64,000 bases of DNA, from the NCBI GenBank assembly GCA_030068075.1, contig JAINVK010000527.1, positions 1 to 64,000 on the forward strand, written 5' to 3'. The translations under genes were made by a program, and so were the position numbers. Numbering within the stretch: the first letter of the stretch is position 1; the number at the start of each line of letters is the position of its first letter. The notes beneath the pieces were generated by a model. That model was not told the DNA's origin. It saw nothing but the letters and a program-made list of their open reading frames with translations, and made no database searches. This DNA comes from Paguma larvata (lineage: Eukaryota > Chordata > Mammalia > Carnivora > Viverridae). Below are positions 1-10,865 of this stretch, piece by piece.

Positions 1-299
1 CACTCTATTACAACCCTTGCTGCCATTATAATCACAGCACTTCAATTGCATCTCCCAGCAGAGACTGACAACAGGGCCGATGTCTCTTTAAATCAGATTA
101 TTGGGGGGAAAAGAATGGTCTCTTCTACCTTATGGACTGGTTTCCCTTAAGTTGGCTGTCCATCTTTCATCAGCTATTGACAGAATGGAGTTGCAAGGAG
201 ATGATTTGTAATATAGCGGGTTGTTTTGTAGGTAGAGTGCTACATTAGCACTTATGTACAGTACATCACGAAAGTTTCCTGACAAGATGAGGAGATGGT
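1..299. other. Unassigned single-copy-like DNA
   Basis: No repeat, coding frame or RNA structure was recognised in this left-edge stretch. Its base composition is mixed and no open frame resembles a known protein. Confidence 0.4.
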
Positions 300-425
300 T
301 GGTATCATGTCAGGTTCACAGTGAAGGAAACTGAGGAGCGGTAGATTTAAATAAGCATTTCCAGGTTACGTAGCTAAGCTAACATGTCCATTATTTGAAC
401 CCAAGCTTGGCTAATCCCAAAGCCT
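300..425 (-). repeat. MIR SINE relic (antisense)
   Basis: The order 'ggaaactgagg', a gap, 'gtagctaagctaa' and then 'tttgaacccaagcttggct' is the reverse-complement layout of the MIR body (fewer-than-consensus matches, no tail). It is ancient and heavily diverged, so the edges are approximate. Confidence 0.5.
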
Positions 426-1759
426 CATTCAATATGCTTCCCTGCCTCTTCTCATTGGTAAAACAATCCCAAATCAAGAGGCTATTTCAGTGCTGGGATA
501 ATGGCAGCTTCTGGGTGGTGTTACTACTAGTGGTTGGCTCCCCTAAAAGCCAAAGGATCTCTATCAGTCAGAAGTCATATGAGGGAGACATTATGGAGGG
601 ACAGACTCAATGGCAAAGGTGTATGGGTACATGGAGTGTGCTTTTCCACAATCCCTTTCCCAGACACCATGTGTGGTCATGTGACCAAGCAAGCTCTACC
701 CTTGCTATTCTGTGGTAGCCCACAAAATCTATCTCCTATTAAAATGGATCCTGTGCTTAGAACTCTCTTCCTGCATCTATAATTACCTTTTGTAATAATG
801 TTGCTGAATACTGAAATTCTCTTCATGATTCCATCTAGTTCTTTGAAGGAGCTCATATGAGTTAATGAAATGCTGCCTATTCCCCAAACCACCTTCTGCC
901 TCATCTACTGCTAGCAGCATCTGCAACAAGAATCGACCTCATCTTCCACCCTCGACTGCCACCAATCCTGTTAATCTCCCTCTAGGTTTAAATTTTTCAG
1001 GATAGTTATTCATATCTTTGAGTCATCGAGCAAATAGTGTTGTTTGGCAAGTATTTCTGAGAAGTATCTGAAAAAGTAAACATTCTGCGGTTTGCATTGT
1101 CTGTGTGTTTTAACCTTGTTAACAAGAGCTCACCTGCTCAGGAGTCAGAGACTGAATAAAAATGGTATTTATGTTATAAGTCATTTCTATTAACTTTTAT
1201 GCTGTCTCTCAATCTGGATGCACTTGTCAACATATTCCCTTGATTTCATAAATGTCAAATAAGATTCATTTAATCAGTGCTAGTGGAGACTTTCATTAAC
1301 TCCTCATATTCAATTGCATCGTAGAAAAGCATACCAGAACAGAAGGGCCGAGACTCACTGCATGTCTGTACAACATACGAACAGATGCCTTCAGTAGGAT
1401 ATTCACTGCATCTGTGGTATTTTAATCTCAACAAGTACTACTAAGAGTTCAAAGTGCCTTCGGATGATTTTCAAAATACAACAAATGCCCCTGGGCACAT
1501 GAATTTCATAAATAACATGGCCAATAAGCAATAATGCTTCAGATCCATTTCATACACACAATTTGTTTTAAGTATCAGGATGACTGTTGTATTCAGATAC
1601 CCATGAATATTAACTGAAGCAATGGACCCCTACCTCCCACTCTTATCCTGAATTCTGACTTTCTTATCAGAGATGGCAGTGGATACAAACAGTCTGGAAG
1701 TGAGAATACTAGTCACCTCAAGCCATTTCTTTCATTTGGGCATTTTACAAACAGTTTGG
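426..1759. other. Unassigned DNA, no gene seen
   Basis: Several overlapping frames of 75-107 codons occur between 395 and 904 on both strands, but none has a domain, signal peptide or recognisable family. I see no repeat that I can name and treat the stretch as non-coding single-copy sequence. Confidence 0.4.
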
Positions 1760-2115
1760 AGCAGCTGCAATGTCTCAGTCATTTTTCCGGTCAAGACGGA
1801 GTTAAACAATGCATGGTTTCTGCCTTCATGAAATTTACATCCTGATGAGCGATAGATACTTTTCAACCGTATAGCACAATATCAGTCACATAAAAGAGAA
1901 AGTGGGAAAGAGCAGCCAAGAGAAGAGAGCAGAAGGAGGAAAACATGCAGTGCCATTAAACATCACTTTACGAGTTCAGGGTATTTTATATTAAGGGAGC
2001 AAAGGGTCCATTTTGGGAAATGGATGAAAAGGAAGCTCTAGAGGTTGGCGACAGTCCTGTCATGGAGGTCCTTGGGTGCTCAGACACGACTTTTACCCTA
2101 AAGGCCACAGGACAG
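1760..2115 (-). repeat. Possible L2 LINE relic (antisense)
   Basis: The stretch from 'tggtttctgccttcatgaaat' style text at about 1815 (L2: 'ccctgccctcatggagctta') through a purine-rich region resembles the antisense 3' part of L2, as seen much more clearly at 47.2-48.1 kb. Divergence is high and the right half may be unrelated. Confidence 0.35.
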
Positions 2116-2165
2116 GAAATTCAGAACAGGAACTCTTAATACTTCCATTGTGTATTACCTGTTAA

Positions 2166-3545
2166 AAAATATTTCCCCCTGGTTTTATTGAGAAATAATT
2201 GACATACATCACTGTATAAATTCAGGGCATACACTGTGATAGTTTCATTTACATATATTGTGAAATGATTACCACAATAGGTTTGGCTAACATCCATTGT
2301 CTCATATAGATACAATAAAAAAAAAACCTTGAAAATGAAAATAAATTTTTTCCTTGTGTTGAGAACTTTTAGGATTAACTCTTGACTTTCCTATATAGCA
2401 AATAGCATATAGCTATAATCATCATGTTATACATTTCATCCCTGGTACTTATCTATCTTATGACTATAAATTGTACCTTTTGACCACTTTCCTCCAGTTC
2501 CTCTTCCCCTACTCTCTGCCTCTGGTAATCACAAGTCTGATCTCTTATTTCTCAGTTTTGTTTTGTTTTTTTTTTTTTAGATTCCACACATAAGTGAGAT
2601 CACACAATATTTGTGTCTCTCTGATTTATTTCATTTAGCGTTATGCCTTCAAGCTTCAGCCATATTGTCACAAATGGTAGGATTTCCTCATTTTTTATAG
2701 CTGATCAATATTGCACTTTGTGTATATGCCACAACTTCTTTATTCGTTCATCTGTTGATGGACACTTGGGCTGTTTGCATGTCTTGGGTACAGTAAATAA
2801 TGATCCTATGATCAATCATGGAGAGCGAATACATCTTTTCAAGTTAGTATTTTCATTTCCTTTGGATGTATTCCCCAAAGTGGAATTGCTAGCATACGTT
2901 AGTTCTATTTTTAAGTTTTTGAGGACCTTCATCCTCTTTTCCATAGTGGCTATACCAATTTACTTTCCCACCAACAGTGCACATTGGTTCCTTTTCCTCC
3001 GCCTTCATGCTAGCATTTATTATTTATTATTTCTTGTCCTTTTGATGATGGTCATTCAACAGGTTAACATGATAGATATCTCCTTACGGTTTTAATTTGC
3101 ATTTCCCTAATGACTAGTGATGTCGAGCATCTTTTCATGTACCTTTTGGCCTTGTGTATATCTTCTTTGTAGAAATGTCTACTCAGGTACTTTGCTCAAT
3201 TTGATTAGGTTATTTGTACACTACTGAGTTGTATGAGTTCTTATATATTTTGGATACTAACCCTTCATCACAAAAATAGTTTGCAAATATTTTTTTTTCT
3301 AATTCCCTAGGTTGTCTTTTTACGTTTTTGATGGTTTCTTTTGCTGTTCAGAAGCTTTTTGTTTGCGAGTCCTGCTTGTTTATTTTTTGTTGTATTGATT
3401 GTTTAAAGAATCATATCCAAAAAATTATTACCACGACGCACGTCAAGAAGCTTTGTTCCTATGTTTTCTTCTAAGAGTTTCGTGCTTTCCAATCTTACAC
3501 TGAAGTCTGTAACTGATTTTGAGTTCAGTTTTGAGTGTTTATTTT
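2166..3545 (-). repeat. Old LINE-1 3' end, antisense, 5'-truncated
   Basis: Read leftwards this is the end of L1 ORF2 plus the 3' UTR. On the plus strand it opens with 'ttttattgagaaataattgac' type 3' UTR text. It continues through the antisense ORF2 landmarks 'gttgatggacacttgggc' (2754-2771), 'cccaccaacagtgcac' (2968-2983) and 'aatttgcatttccctaatga' (about 3095), and fades near 3545. Frames are shattered by indels; the 150-codon plus-strand frame at 2643-3095 is an antisense shadow. Divergence suggests an old (L1MA/L1MB-age) copy. Confidence 0.85.
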
Positions 3546-4160
3546 AATGCACTAAAAATAACCACTGTCCTTTCAATTACAAAAATCAAATTAAATTTTG
3601 TGTTTTCTGAAGATTTCTGGTATTATTAGAGGACTTAAAAATATTTACTAAATGAGACCTGCATAAATAAACTGAAATTATGCCCAATTCACCATAATTG
3701 ACTAGACAGGACAGGTCATCTGGAATTAAGATATTAAAAAAATATTTGATACCTTTAAAAAAATTTACTTTTGTCTAAGTCGAATACAGGAGGAGTTAAA
3801 AATGAAAACAGGAAGAAATCATTGAGTGAGAAGAAGGTATCCCTTATTTTAATCTTTTATCTAATTCTTATAATTGTCTTACAATGTGAAGGTTTTCAGT
3901 CATTTATTCCTAAAATTATTACATGATGCTTCATTAACATGATTATGTGTAATTGTGATTTAAAACTCGATAAAAGTGAACTGTTACATAACCATTCAAA
4001 GAAAATGTTAGAATTTTAGCTATCTCAAAAACTTCACTCTAGTAAATTAATTAGTAATTAATTTGCTGTAATGGAATTTCAGTTTTCACATACTAACTAC
4101 TCCCACACGATTTCATTAAAGGTCCTGTCCCTAAATACAGCTGGTTCACTATTTTGCAAA
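3546..4160. other. Unassigned AT-rich DNA
   Basis: No repeat or coding feature was recognised between the L1 and the next SINE. Confidence 0.35.
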
Positions 4161-4170
4161 TTCACTTCTT

Positions 4171-4390
4171 TTAAAAATTTTTTTAACGTTTATTTATTTT
4201 TGAGAGACATAGAGACAGAGCGTGAGCAGGGGAAGGGCAGAGAGAGAGGGAGACACAGAAACTGAAGCAGGCTCCAGGCTCTGATGAGCCCTCAGCACAG
4301 AGCCCGACTTAGGGTTCAAACTCACACACCGTGAGATCACGACCTAAGCTGAAGTTGGCCGCCCAACCGACTGAGCCACCCAGGCGCCCC
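4171..4390 (-). repeat. CanSINE (tRNA-Lys-derived SINE), antisense
   Basis: Complete copy in reverse orientation: T-rich tail at the left, GA-rich complement of the CT stretch (about 4200-4260), the complement of the feliform core, and the head 'gccacccaggcgcccc' ending at 4390. The internal RNA polymerase III promoter boxes lie in the tRNA-like head, but nothing indicates that this copy is expressed. Direct repeats ttcacttcttt (from 4161) and ttcacttttc (from 4391) are the likely target-site duplication. Its translation explains the short frames at 4071-4579. Confidence 0.92.
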
Positions 4391-4400
4391 TTCACTTTTC

Positions 4401-5185
4401 TAATCCTGGGAGACTATTGGCTTTATAATAGGCCAGCACTTTATTGCACTGAAATCAACGTTTCAGTTTATGTCGGAGAGATTTTTATTGCTGATTCTGC
4501 AATATTCACCTTTTTGAAATGTCACATTCTGGACTATTTACTTCTAAAGCCTAAGTGTACATGCAAATGTAGAAGTTAAATTACTGAATCCATGAAACTG
4601 TCTTTAAAGTTATTTTAAGTTTACTTTGTGGAATATGTAATGTCTAAGTTTCTTTATATAATAAAGGTTAGGAAATATTTTACTCATCTCGCATACATAC
4701 TTAACTTTCCTCTTACTAGTGATTATCAGTCTAGAGATAAAACATAGTTTTAGATAAAATTCCTTCTAATTATAATTATGTTTCTAAGCAATCCAATTCT
4801 ATAATACTTACAACATTTAAACTACATTTGGAAATTAAAAACTACTTATAAATAATTCATAGGAATTAGACTATATTTAAAGCTGAATATTTATAAAGCT
4901 AGTATATTTACAGGTTTATAGGATGTCGGTGTAGCAATATTTCATGTGAGTTTATAGTCTATACGTATATATGAGAAAAAAGCAGAAAGCTAAATTTTAT
5001 TGAGCTAAATATTCATCCTTCAAATTCCAAAATTACTAGCAAATAATGTTCATACTAAAAATCAAATGCAGTAAAAATTAATAATGTTTAAAAAGCAATT
5101 ATTTATCATTATTAATAAATTAACAATTTAATTTATTAAGAATTTGAAATTTATTGAATTTATTTAAAATTTATGTTGAGGGGAG
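4401..5185. other. Unassigned AT-rich DNA
   Basis: Strongly AT-rich (many 'taaat' and 'attaat' runs), with no repeat family I can name and no coding potential seen. Confidence 0.35.
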
Positions 5186-5189
5186 AATC

Positions 5190-6535
5190 AGTGAAACCAT
5201 AAGTTGGTTCTTTAAAAACAGTAAACAGTAACAATAAAAGAGAAGCCTCCAACAAGAAGAGAAAAGAAAAAACACATGAAAAATAGCATGAAAAAGGGGG
5301 TTATAACTATAGGTGCTGTAGATAATATCGCATATTATGGAACAAATTTACGTGAGTCAATTTTAAAATGTTTATGAAATAAACACATTTAAAAACATAT
5401 AACTCTTCCAAACTAAACTGAGAAGTTACAAAGGCTCTATATAGAGTCTGAATAATCTGAATATAATCCAATATAAACAGTGATTGACAGTTTAAAAGGA
5501 CTTACTGATACAACTCTATGCTTACCCAGTATTGATGATGAGTTCTATGAAACACTTTAACACATAATTCCTACCCTGCAGTTATATTACAGGATAGTGT
5601 AGGGAAAAGGGATATTTTTGTTTATTTTATGAAACCAGTATATTCTTGATACTAAAATAAAATAAATAAAAAAAAACCAGTGTAGTAATGGAAAATTACA
5701 AGGCAATTTTACTCATAGCTATAGGTGCAAGCACCTTTAACAAAATATTAGCGAGCTCAAGAAGACAATGTAGAAAATTATAATATAATTTTAGGATGAC
5801 TTATGCTTAGTTTATTCAAGTAGCCCATGTTGTATTAGCATAAGAAGTTCAATATATTACCCTACTAAACATTAAAGTATAATAGTATTATGGTCATTTC
5901 TATATATGCACAAGGCCTATATGATAAAATTCAATATCAGCTCCTGACTAAAAGAATAAAACAGAGAAGAGCGCTTTGCAGTTTATGGGAACTTGGTTAA
6001 TCTGGTAAAGCTACAGAATTTTACAGAAAAATTTTATGGTAATGTTCAAACTAGTATCTCTAATATTAGGACCAAGAAATGTACCTGTTATCATTTTAAT
6101 TCAACATTAGTGAAGTAGCCAAATCACTAATGATTGAAAGACATATAAACATGTATATCTTTAAACATAAAATAATAAAATAATAAATTAGAAAGTATGA
6201 AATAAACTGTGATATTTGTGGGTTGTATGATTGTCTACCTAAAAGACTATAGAAAATCAATGTATGTATGTATGTTTGTATATTATTAGAACAAATTGGA
6301 GGGTTTAGCATTTTCTGGATACAAAATCAACATGCAAAATCTAATTGCATTTCAAAATGCCAGCAACAAAAAATTTTTAAATGCAATAAGATAAATGCTT
6401 TTTACAATAAAATAAAGACATGATGTACCTAGAAATAAATCTAACATAGAACAGGAAATGACTGAGGAGAAAATTTCAAAATGCTTGACAAACATGGAGG
6501 GACTTACTGTGTATCTTCACTGTAACATTCAACTC
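5190..6535 (+). repeat. Ancient LINE-1 ORF2 relic, sense
   Basis: Degraded L1 ORF2 in sense orientation. It starts with 'ttggttctttaaaaac' (endonuclease-to-RT linker region). It continues through 'aacaaaatattagcgagctc' (RT region, about 5740), 'aaattcaatatcagctcctga' style text (about 5927) and 'tttctggatacaaaatcaac' (6311-6330), and ends around 'aacatggagggacttactg'. Every frame is broken. The copy is much more diverged than the L1s to its right. Confidence 0.7.
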
Positions 6536-6805
6536 CATAAATCTACCAAAGTACTTTAAGTGGAAAATTTAAAGATATGTGAACATATGAATATTCAGTA
6601 TAATTCTGATAGAACTCCCAGAGTTTGGGGTTTTCTTCTGCTCCTTGGTAAAGTGACTCTAAAAGTGTTTGGTAATACAAAGATCTATTAAATGGCAAGA
6701 CACTTGAAACTCTCGGAAAATTCTTAAGAGGCATTACTGATTATTAGAAAGCAAAAATAATTAAGACTATGTACAATGGGGACAGAATTAAAGAAACTAA
6801 TCGAA
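6536..6805. repeat. Probable continuation of L1 debris
   Basis: Short L1-like phrases ('acaaagatctattaaa', 'aatggggacagaattaaaga') suggest scrambled ORF2 remnants between the sense copy on the left and the antisense copy on the right. No clean alignment can be followed by eye. Confidence 0.35.
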
Positions 6806-6809
6806 TTCA

Positions 6810-7905
6810 GTGGAGGTTTTTCTGTGTCAAGACTAGTTGGCCACACGTTTGTGAGTCCATTTCTAGGTTCCTTCTTCTGTTCCACTGATCTGTGTGTCTG
6901 TTTTTATGCCAGTGCCATACTGTCTTGATGATTACAGCGTTGTAACGTTTTACATTTGAAGTCTAGAATTGTAATGCCCTCCAGCCTGGTTTTCTTTTTC
7001 AGCATGTCTTTTGCTATTTGGGGCCTTTTCTGGTTCTATACAAATTTTACAATTGTTTGTTCTAGTTCTGTGAAGAATGCTGGTTTTATTATGATAGGGA
7101 TTATATTGACTGTGTAGACATTTTATTAATATTTGTTCTTCCAATCCATGAGCATGGAATGCTTTTTCCATTCTTTGTGTCTTCAATTTCTTCACAAGCT
7201 TTCTATAGTTTTCAGTGGATAGATCTTTACCTCTTTGGTTAGGTTTATTCTTAGGTATTTTATGGCTTTGAGTGTAATTGTAAATGGGATTAATTCTATG
7301 ATTTTCTGCTGCTTCATTTTTGGTGTATAGAAATGCAATTGATTTCTGTACATTGATTGTTATATCCTGCGACTTTGCTATATTCATGTATCAGTTCTAG
7401 AAATTTTTTTTGGTAGAATCTTTTGGGTTTTCCACAGAGTATCACGTTATCTGTGAGAGAATGAAAGATAGACTTCTTCCTTGCTGATTTGGATGCCTTT
7501 TATTTCTTTTTGTTGTCTGATTTTTGAGCCCAGGACTTCTAATACTATGGTGAACAACAGTGGTGAGAGGGGACATACATCCTTGTCCATGTTCCTGACC
7601 TTAGGGGGAAGCTCTCAGTTTTTCCCCATTGAGGATGATATTAGCTGTGGGTTTTACATATATGGCCTTTATGATGTTGAGGTATGTTCCATCTGTCCTT
7701 ACTTTCTTGAGGGTTTTTATCAAGAAAGGGGTGCTGCATTTTCTCAAATGCTTTTTCTGCATATATTGAGAGGATCATGGGGTTCTTATCCTTTCTTTTA
7801 TTAATGTGATGTATCATGTTGATTGATTTATGGATACAATTTGCTACTATCTTGTCAAGAATTTTTGCATCCATTTTCATCAGGGAAATTTGTAATTCTA
7901 TTTTT
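6810..7905 (-). repeat. Younger LINE-1 ORF2 fragment, antisense
   Basis: On the minus strand this encodes a recognisable piece of L1 ORF2 reverse transcriptase, in frames broken by indels. The frame 7880-7641 contains the motif-A neighbourhood, but the catalytic aspartate of the usual SIDAEKAFD is replaced ([10 protein letters not shown]). The frame 7387-6950 carries the later 'YRKLVKKLKTQRMEKAFHAHG'-type region. No start, endonuclease domain or 3' UTR is present, so it is a dead internal fragment truncated at both ends. It is clearly less diverged than its neighbours, suggesting a carnivore-lineage L1. Confidence 0.82.
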
Positions 7906-7914
7906 TAGTGGAGT

Positions 7915-8885
7915 TCATACAAATTTTAGGAAAAAATCTTTTGTATATTTACAAACATCTTGGTGGAAATTTGATATGAATTTTGTTATATAGCTACGTA
8001 TCAGTTTGAAAAGAATTGATATCCTTACTATACTGTGTCTTCCAATCAATGGATATGATATATCTCTTCATTTGTTTGGATCTTTGATTTTTTTTCATTA
8101 GCATTGCATAGTTTGTAACATGGAATTTCTGTATATCTTTATTAGATTTATACTCAAGTATTTCATTTATTTTGAATGATTGCAAAAGTTGAGTGATTTT
8201 AATTTTCATGTTCACTGTCAATATGTAGACATACAATTGACTTTTTAATGTTTTTTTATAATCCTGTGACTTATTAGTTCTAGGAGTTATTTTGGTAAAT
8301 TCCTTGAGAATTTCTACTTACACAATTATGCCATGTGCAAATAGTGGTGGTTTCATTTCTTCCTTTCCTGTCTGTATGCTTTCTATTTCCTATTCTTGCT
8401 TTATTGCACTGGCTCAAACTTCCAGCAATATTTTGAAAAGAGTGGGGAGAGTACACTTCTTTGCTTTATTTCTGATCCTAGGAAGAAAAGCATTCAGTCT
8501 TTCATTAATAAGTATAATGTTAGTTATAGAGTATTTTGTACTTGCTCATTATCAAGTTGAGGAAGGTCCCCTCATCTTATTTTTCTGAGATTTATTGTTA
8601 TTAAGGTATCTTGAATTTACCAAATGTTTTTTCTCCATCAACTGATATGATCATGTGATGTTTCTTCTTTAGCCTGTTAATGTAGTGAATTATATTGATT
8701 GATTTTCAAATATTGGACCAGTCCTTATATTCCTGAAATAAATTCTACTTGGCCATCATGTATAATCCTTGCTATATATTGCTAAATTCTATTTGCTAAT
8801 ATATTTTAAAGATTTACATCTATATTCATGAGGAATACTCATCTGTAGTTTTAGGTTTTTTTCTTTTATTTTTGCAAGGTTGATG
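7915..8885 (-). repeat. Old LINE-1 ORF2 fragment, antisense
   Basis: Antisense ORF2 text resumes abruptly at about 7915 ('catacaaattttaggaaa') and runs through 'ttccaatcaatggatatgat' (about 8040), 'aatagtggtggtttcatttc' (8341-8360) and 'cctgttaatgtagtgaatta' (8673-8692) to about 8885. It re-covers ORF2 sequence already present in the preceding fragment, so it is a separate, more diverged copy. All frames are broken. Confidence 0.75.
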
Positions 8886-9165
8886 ATTAAAAATCTGACT
8901 TCTACTTATAAAATCTTTCAACCAGGATTTTTGTTTCCAAGATCACTTCCAAATCTTAAGATATGGTGTATCTGTAATTACTCAACATTTTGGACGTTCT
9001 GTGAAAAAACTGGCTTCATTATTATTGGCTTCTCCTCCTGAAACATTCAGATTCCGCTCTTTCTTGCCTTCTCCATAGTTTTTACTTATCTCTTTTATTT
9101 TGACTGCAGTAACTTCTATGTGTCTCGTATATCCACTTTTGTCTTTTCCCCTTTTCTTATGTTTG
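8886..9165. other. Unassigned spacer between L1 fragments
   Basis: Text such as 'attcagattccgctctttcttgc' is not recognised. It separates two antisense L1 fragments whose order is permuted relative to a normal L1. Confidence 0.3.
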
Positions 9166-9169
9166 TCTA

Positions 9170-10865
9170 CCTATTGTTTAAAAATTAGACTTTATTGTTA
9201 GAGCAGTTTTGGGTTTACAACAAAATTGAATACAAAATACAATTTCCATAAATCTTTTAACGCCATATATGCATAGCTTTCCTATCAACAACCTACTATT
9301 GCTACATCATTATCACAAAAGTCCATAGCCTACATTAGGGTTCACAGGTGGGGTTGTACATTCTATAATTTTTGACAAACACATAATGATATGTATCCAC
9401 CATTATAGTACCAGACGGAATACTTTCCCTGCACTAAAAATCTACTGTGTTCTGCCTATTTATCCTTCCTTCCCATAATCCCTGGCAACCATTGACTGAC
9501 CTTTTGGCTTTTTCCATAGTTTTGCCTTTTCTAGAATATCATTTAGCCAGAATCATAAAGTGTATAGTCCTTTCACATTGGCTTTTACTTAGTAACATAT
9601 ATTTAAACTTACTCCATGTTTTTTCATGCTTGAGACCTCATTTTTTTAGCACTGAATAATATTCCATTGTCTAGATGTACCAGTTTATTTATCCACTCAA
9701 CTACAGAAGAATATCGTAGTTGCTTTCAGATTTTAGCAGTTATGAATACAGCTGCTATAAATAGCCACGCACAGGTTTTTGTATGTATATAAGTTATTAG
9801 CTCATTTGGTTAAATACCAAGGAGGACAACTGCTGGATTGTATGGTAAGGCTGTGTTTAGTTTTGTAAGAAACCATCACAACTGTCTTCAAAAGTGGTTG
9901 TGTTATTTTGCATTTCTACCAGCCACAAATAGGAGTTCCTGTTGCTCCACATCCCTGCCAAAATTTGGTGTTGCCAGTGTTTGGGATTTTTGCCATTCTA
10001 ATAGGTATGTGGTAATATCTCATTGTTGTTTTAATTTGCAATTTCCTATCGACATATGATGTTGAGTGTCTTTTCACATGCATATTCACCAGCTGATTAT
10101 CTTCTTTGGTGAGGTGTCTGTTCAGATCTTTTGCTCATTTTTTAATTGATTTGTTTATTTCTTATTGTTGAGGTTTAAGAGTTCTTTATATATTTCAGAA
10201 AACAGTCCCTTTATCAGGTATGTCTTGCAATTACCTTCTTCCGGTCTGTGGCTTGTCTTCTCATAATCTTGATAGTGTCTTTTACAGAGCATAAGTTTTA
10301 AATTTAACTAAGTCTAACTTATCAATTATTTCTTTTCTATATCACGCCTTCAGCGTTGTATCTTAAAATTTCGCCAAATTAAAGATCGTCTAGATATTCT
10401 CCTATATTATCTTCTAGGAGTTTGATATCGTTTGCATTTTACATTTAGTTACATGATGCATTTTGAGTTAGTTTTTGTGAAGGATATAGGCCGTGATTCT
10501 AGATGTATTTTTTTGCATGTGGATGTAGAAAAGACTATTTTTTCTCCATTGTATTGCCTTTGCTCCTTTGTTAAAGATTAGTTGACTATATTTATTTATG
10601 AGTATGTATATGTGACTATATTTATATTTGTGTCTATATATATTTGGGTCTATTTCTGCATTCTGTATTTTGTTCCATCGGCCTATTTTCAATTATTTTG
10701 CCAATGCTACACACTCTTGGTATTGTAGCTGTATGATAAATCTGGAAATCAGGTCGTGTCAGTTCTCTGACTTTGTTCTTCTCCTTCTATATTGTATCGG
10801 CTATTCTGGATCTTTTGCCTCTCCGTGTAAACTTTTACAATCAGTTCATTGATTCCAATCCCTCT
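9170..10865 (-). repeat. Old LINE-1 (L1MB-like) 3' half, antisense
   Basis: It opens with the 3' UTR signature 'attagactttattgttagag' (about 9185), a hallmark of L1MB/L1MC-type ends. Reading leftwards on the minus strand, the ORF2 landmarks follow: 'aatattccattgtctagatg' (9658-9677), 'tttgttaaagattagttgac' (about 10567) and 'ttctggatcttttgcctctc' (10803-10822). It stops near 10865. Numerous stops and indels mark it as a fossil. The plus-strand frames at 9447, 9838, 10628 and 10773 are shadows. Confidence 0.85.

Noticed and set aside
2643..3095. 150-codon plus-strand frame
   Set aside because: It lies antisense to an old L1 ORF2 fragment and has no independent homology that I recognise.
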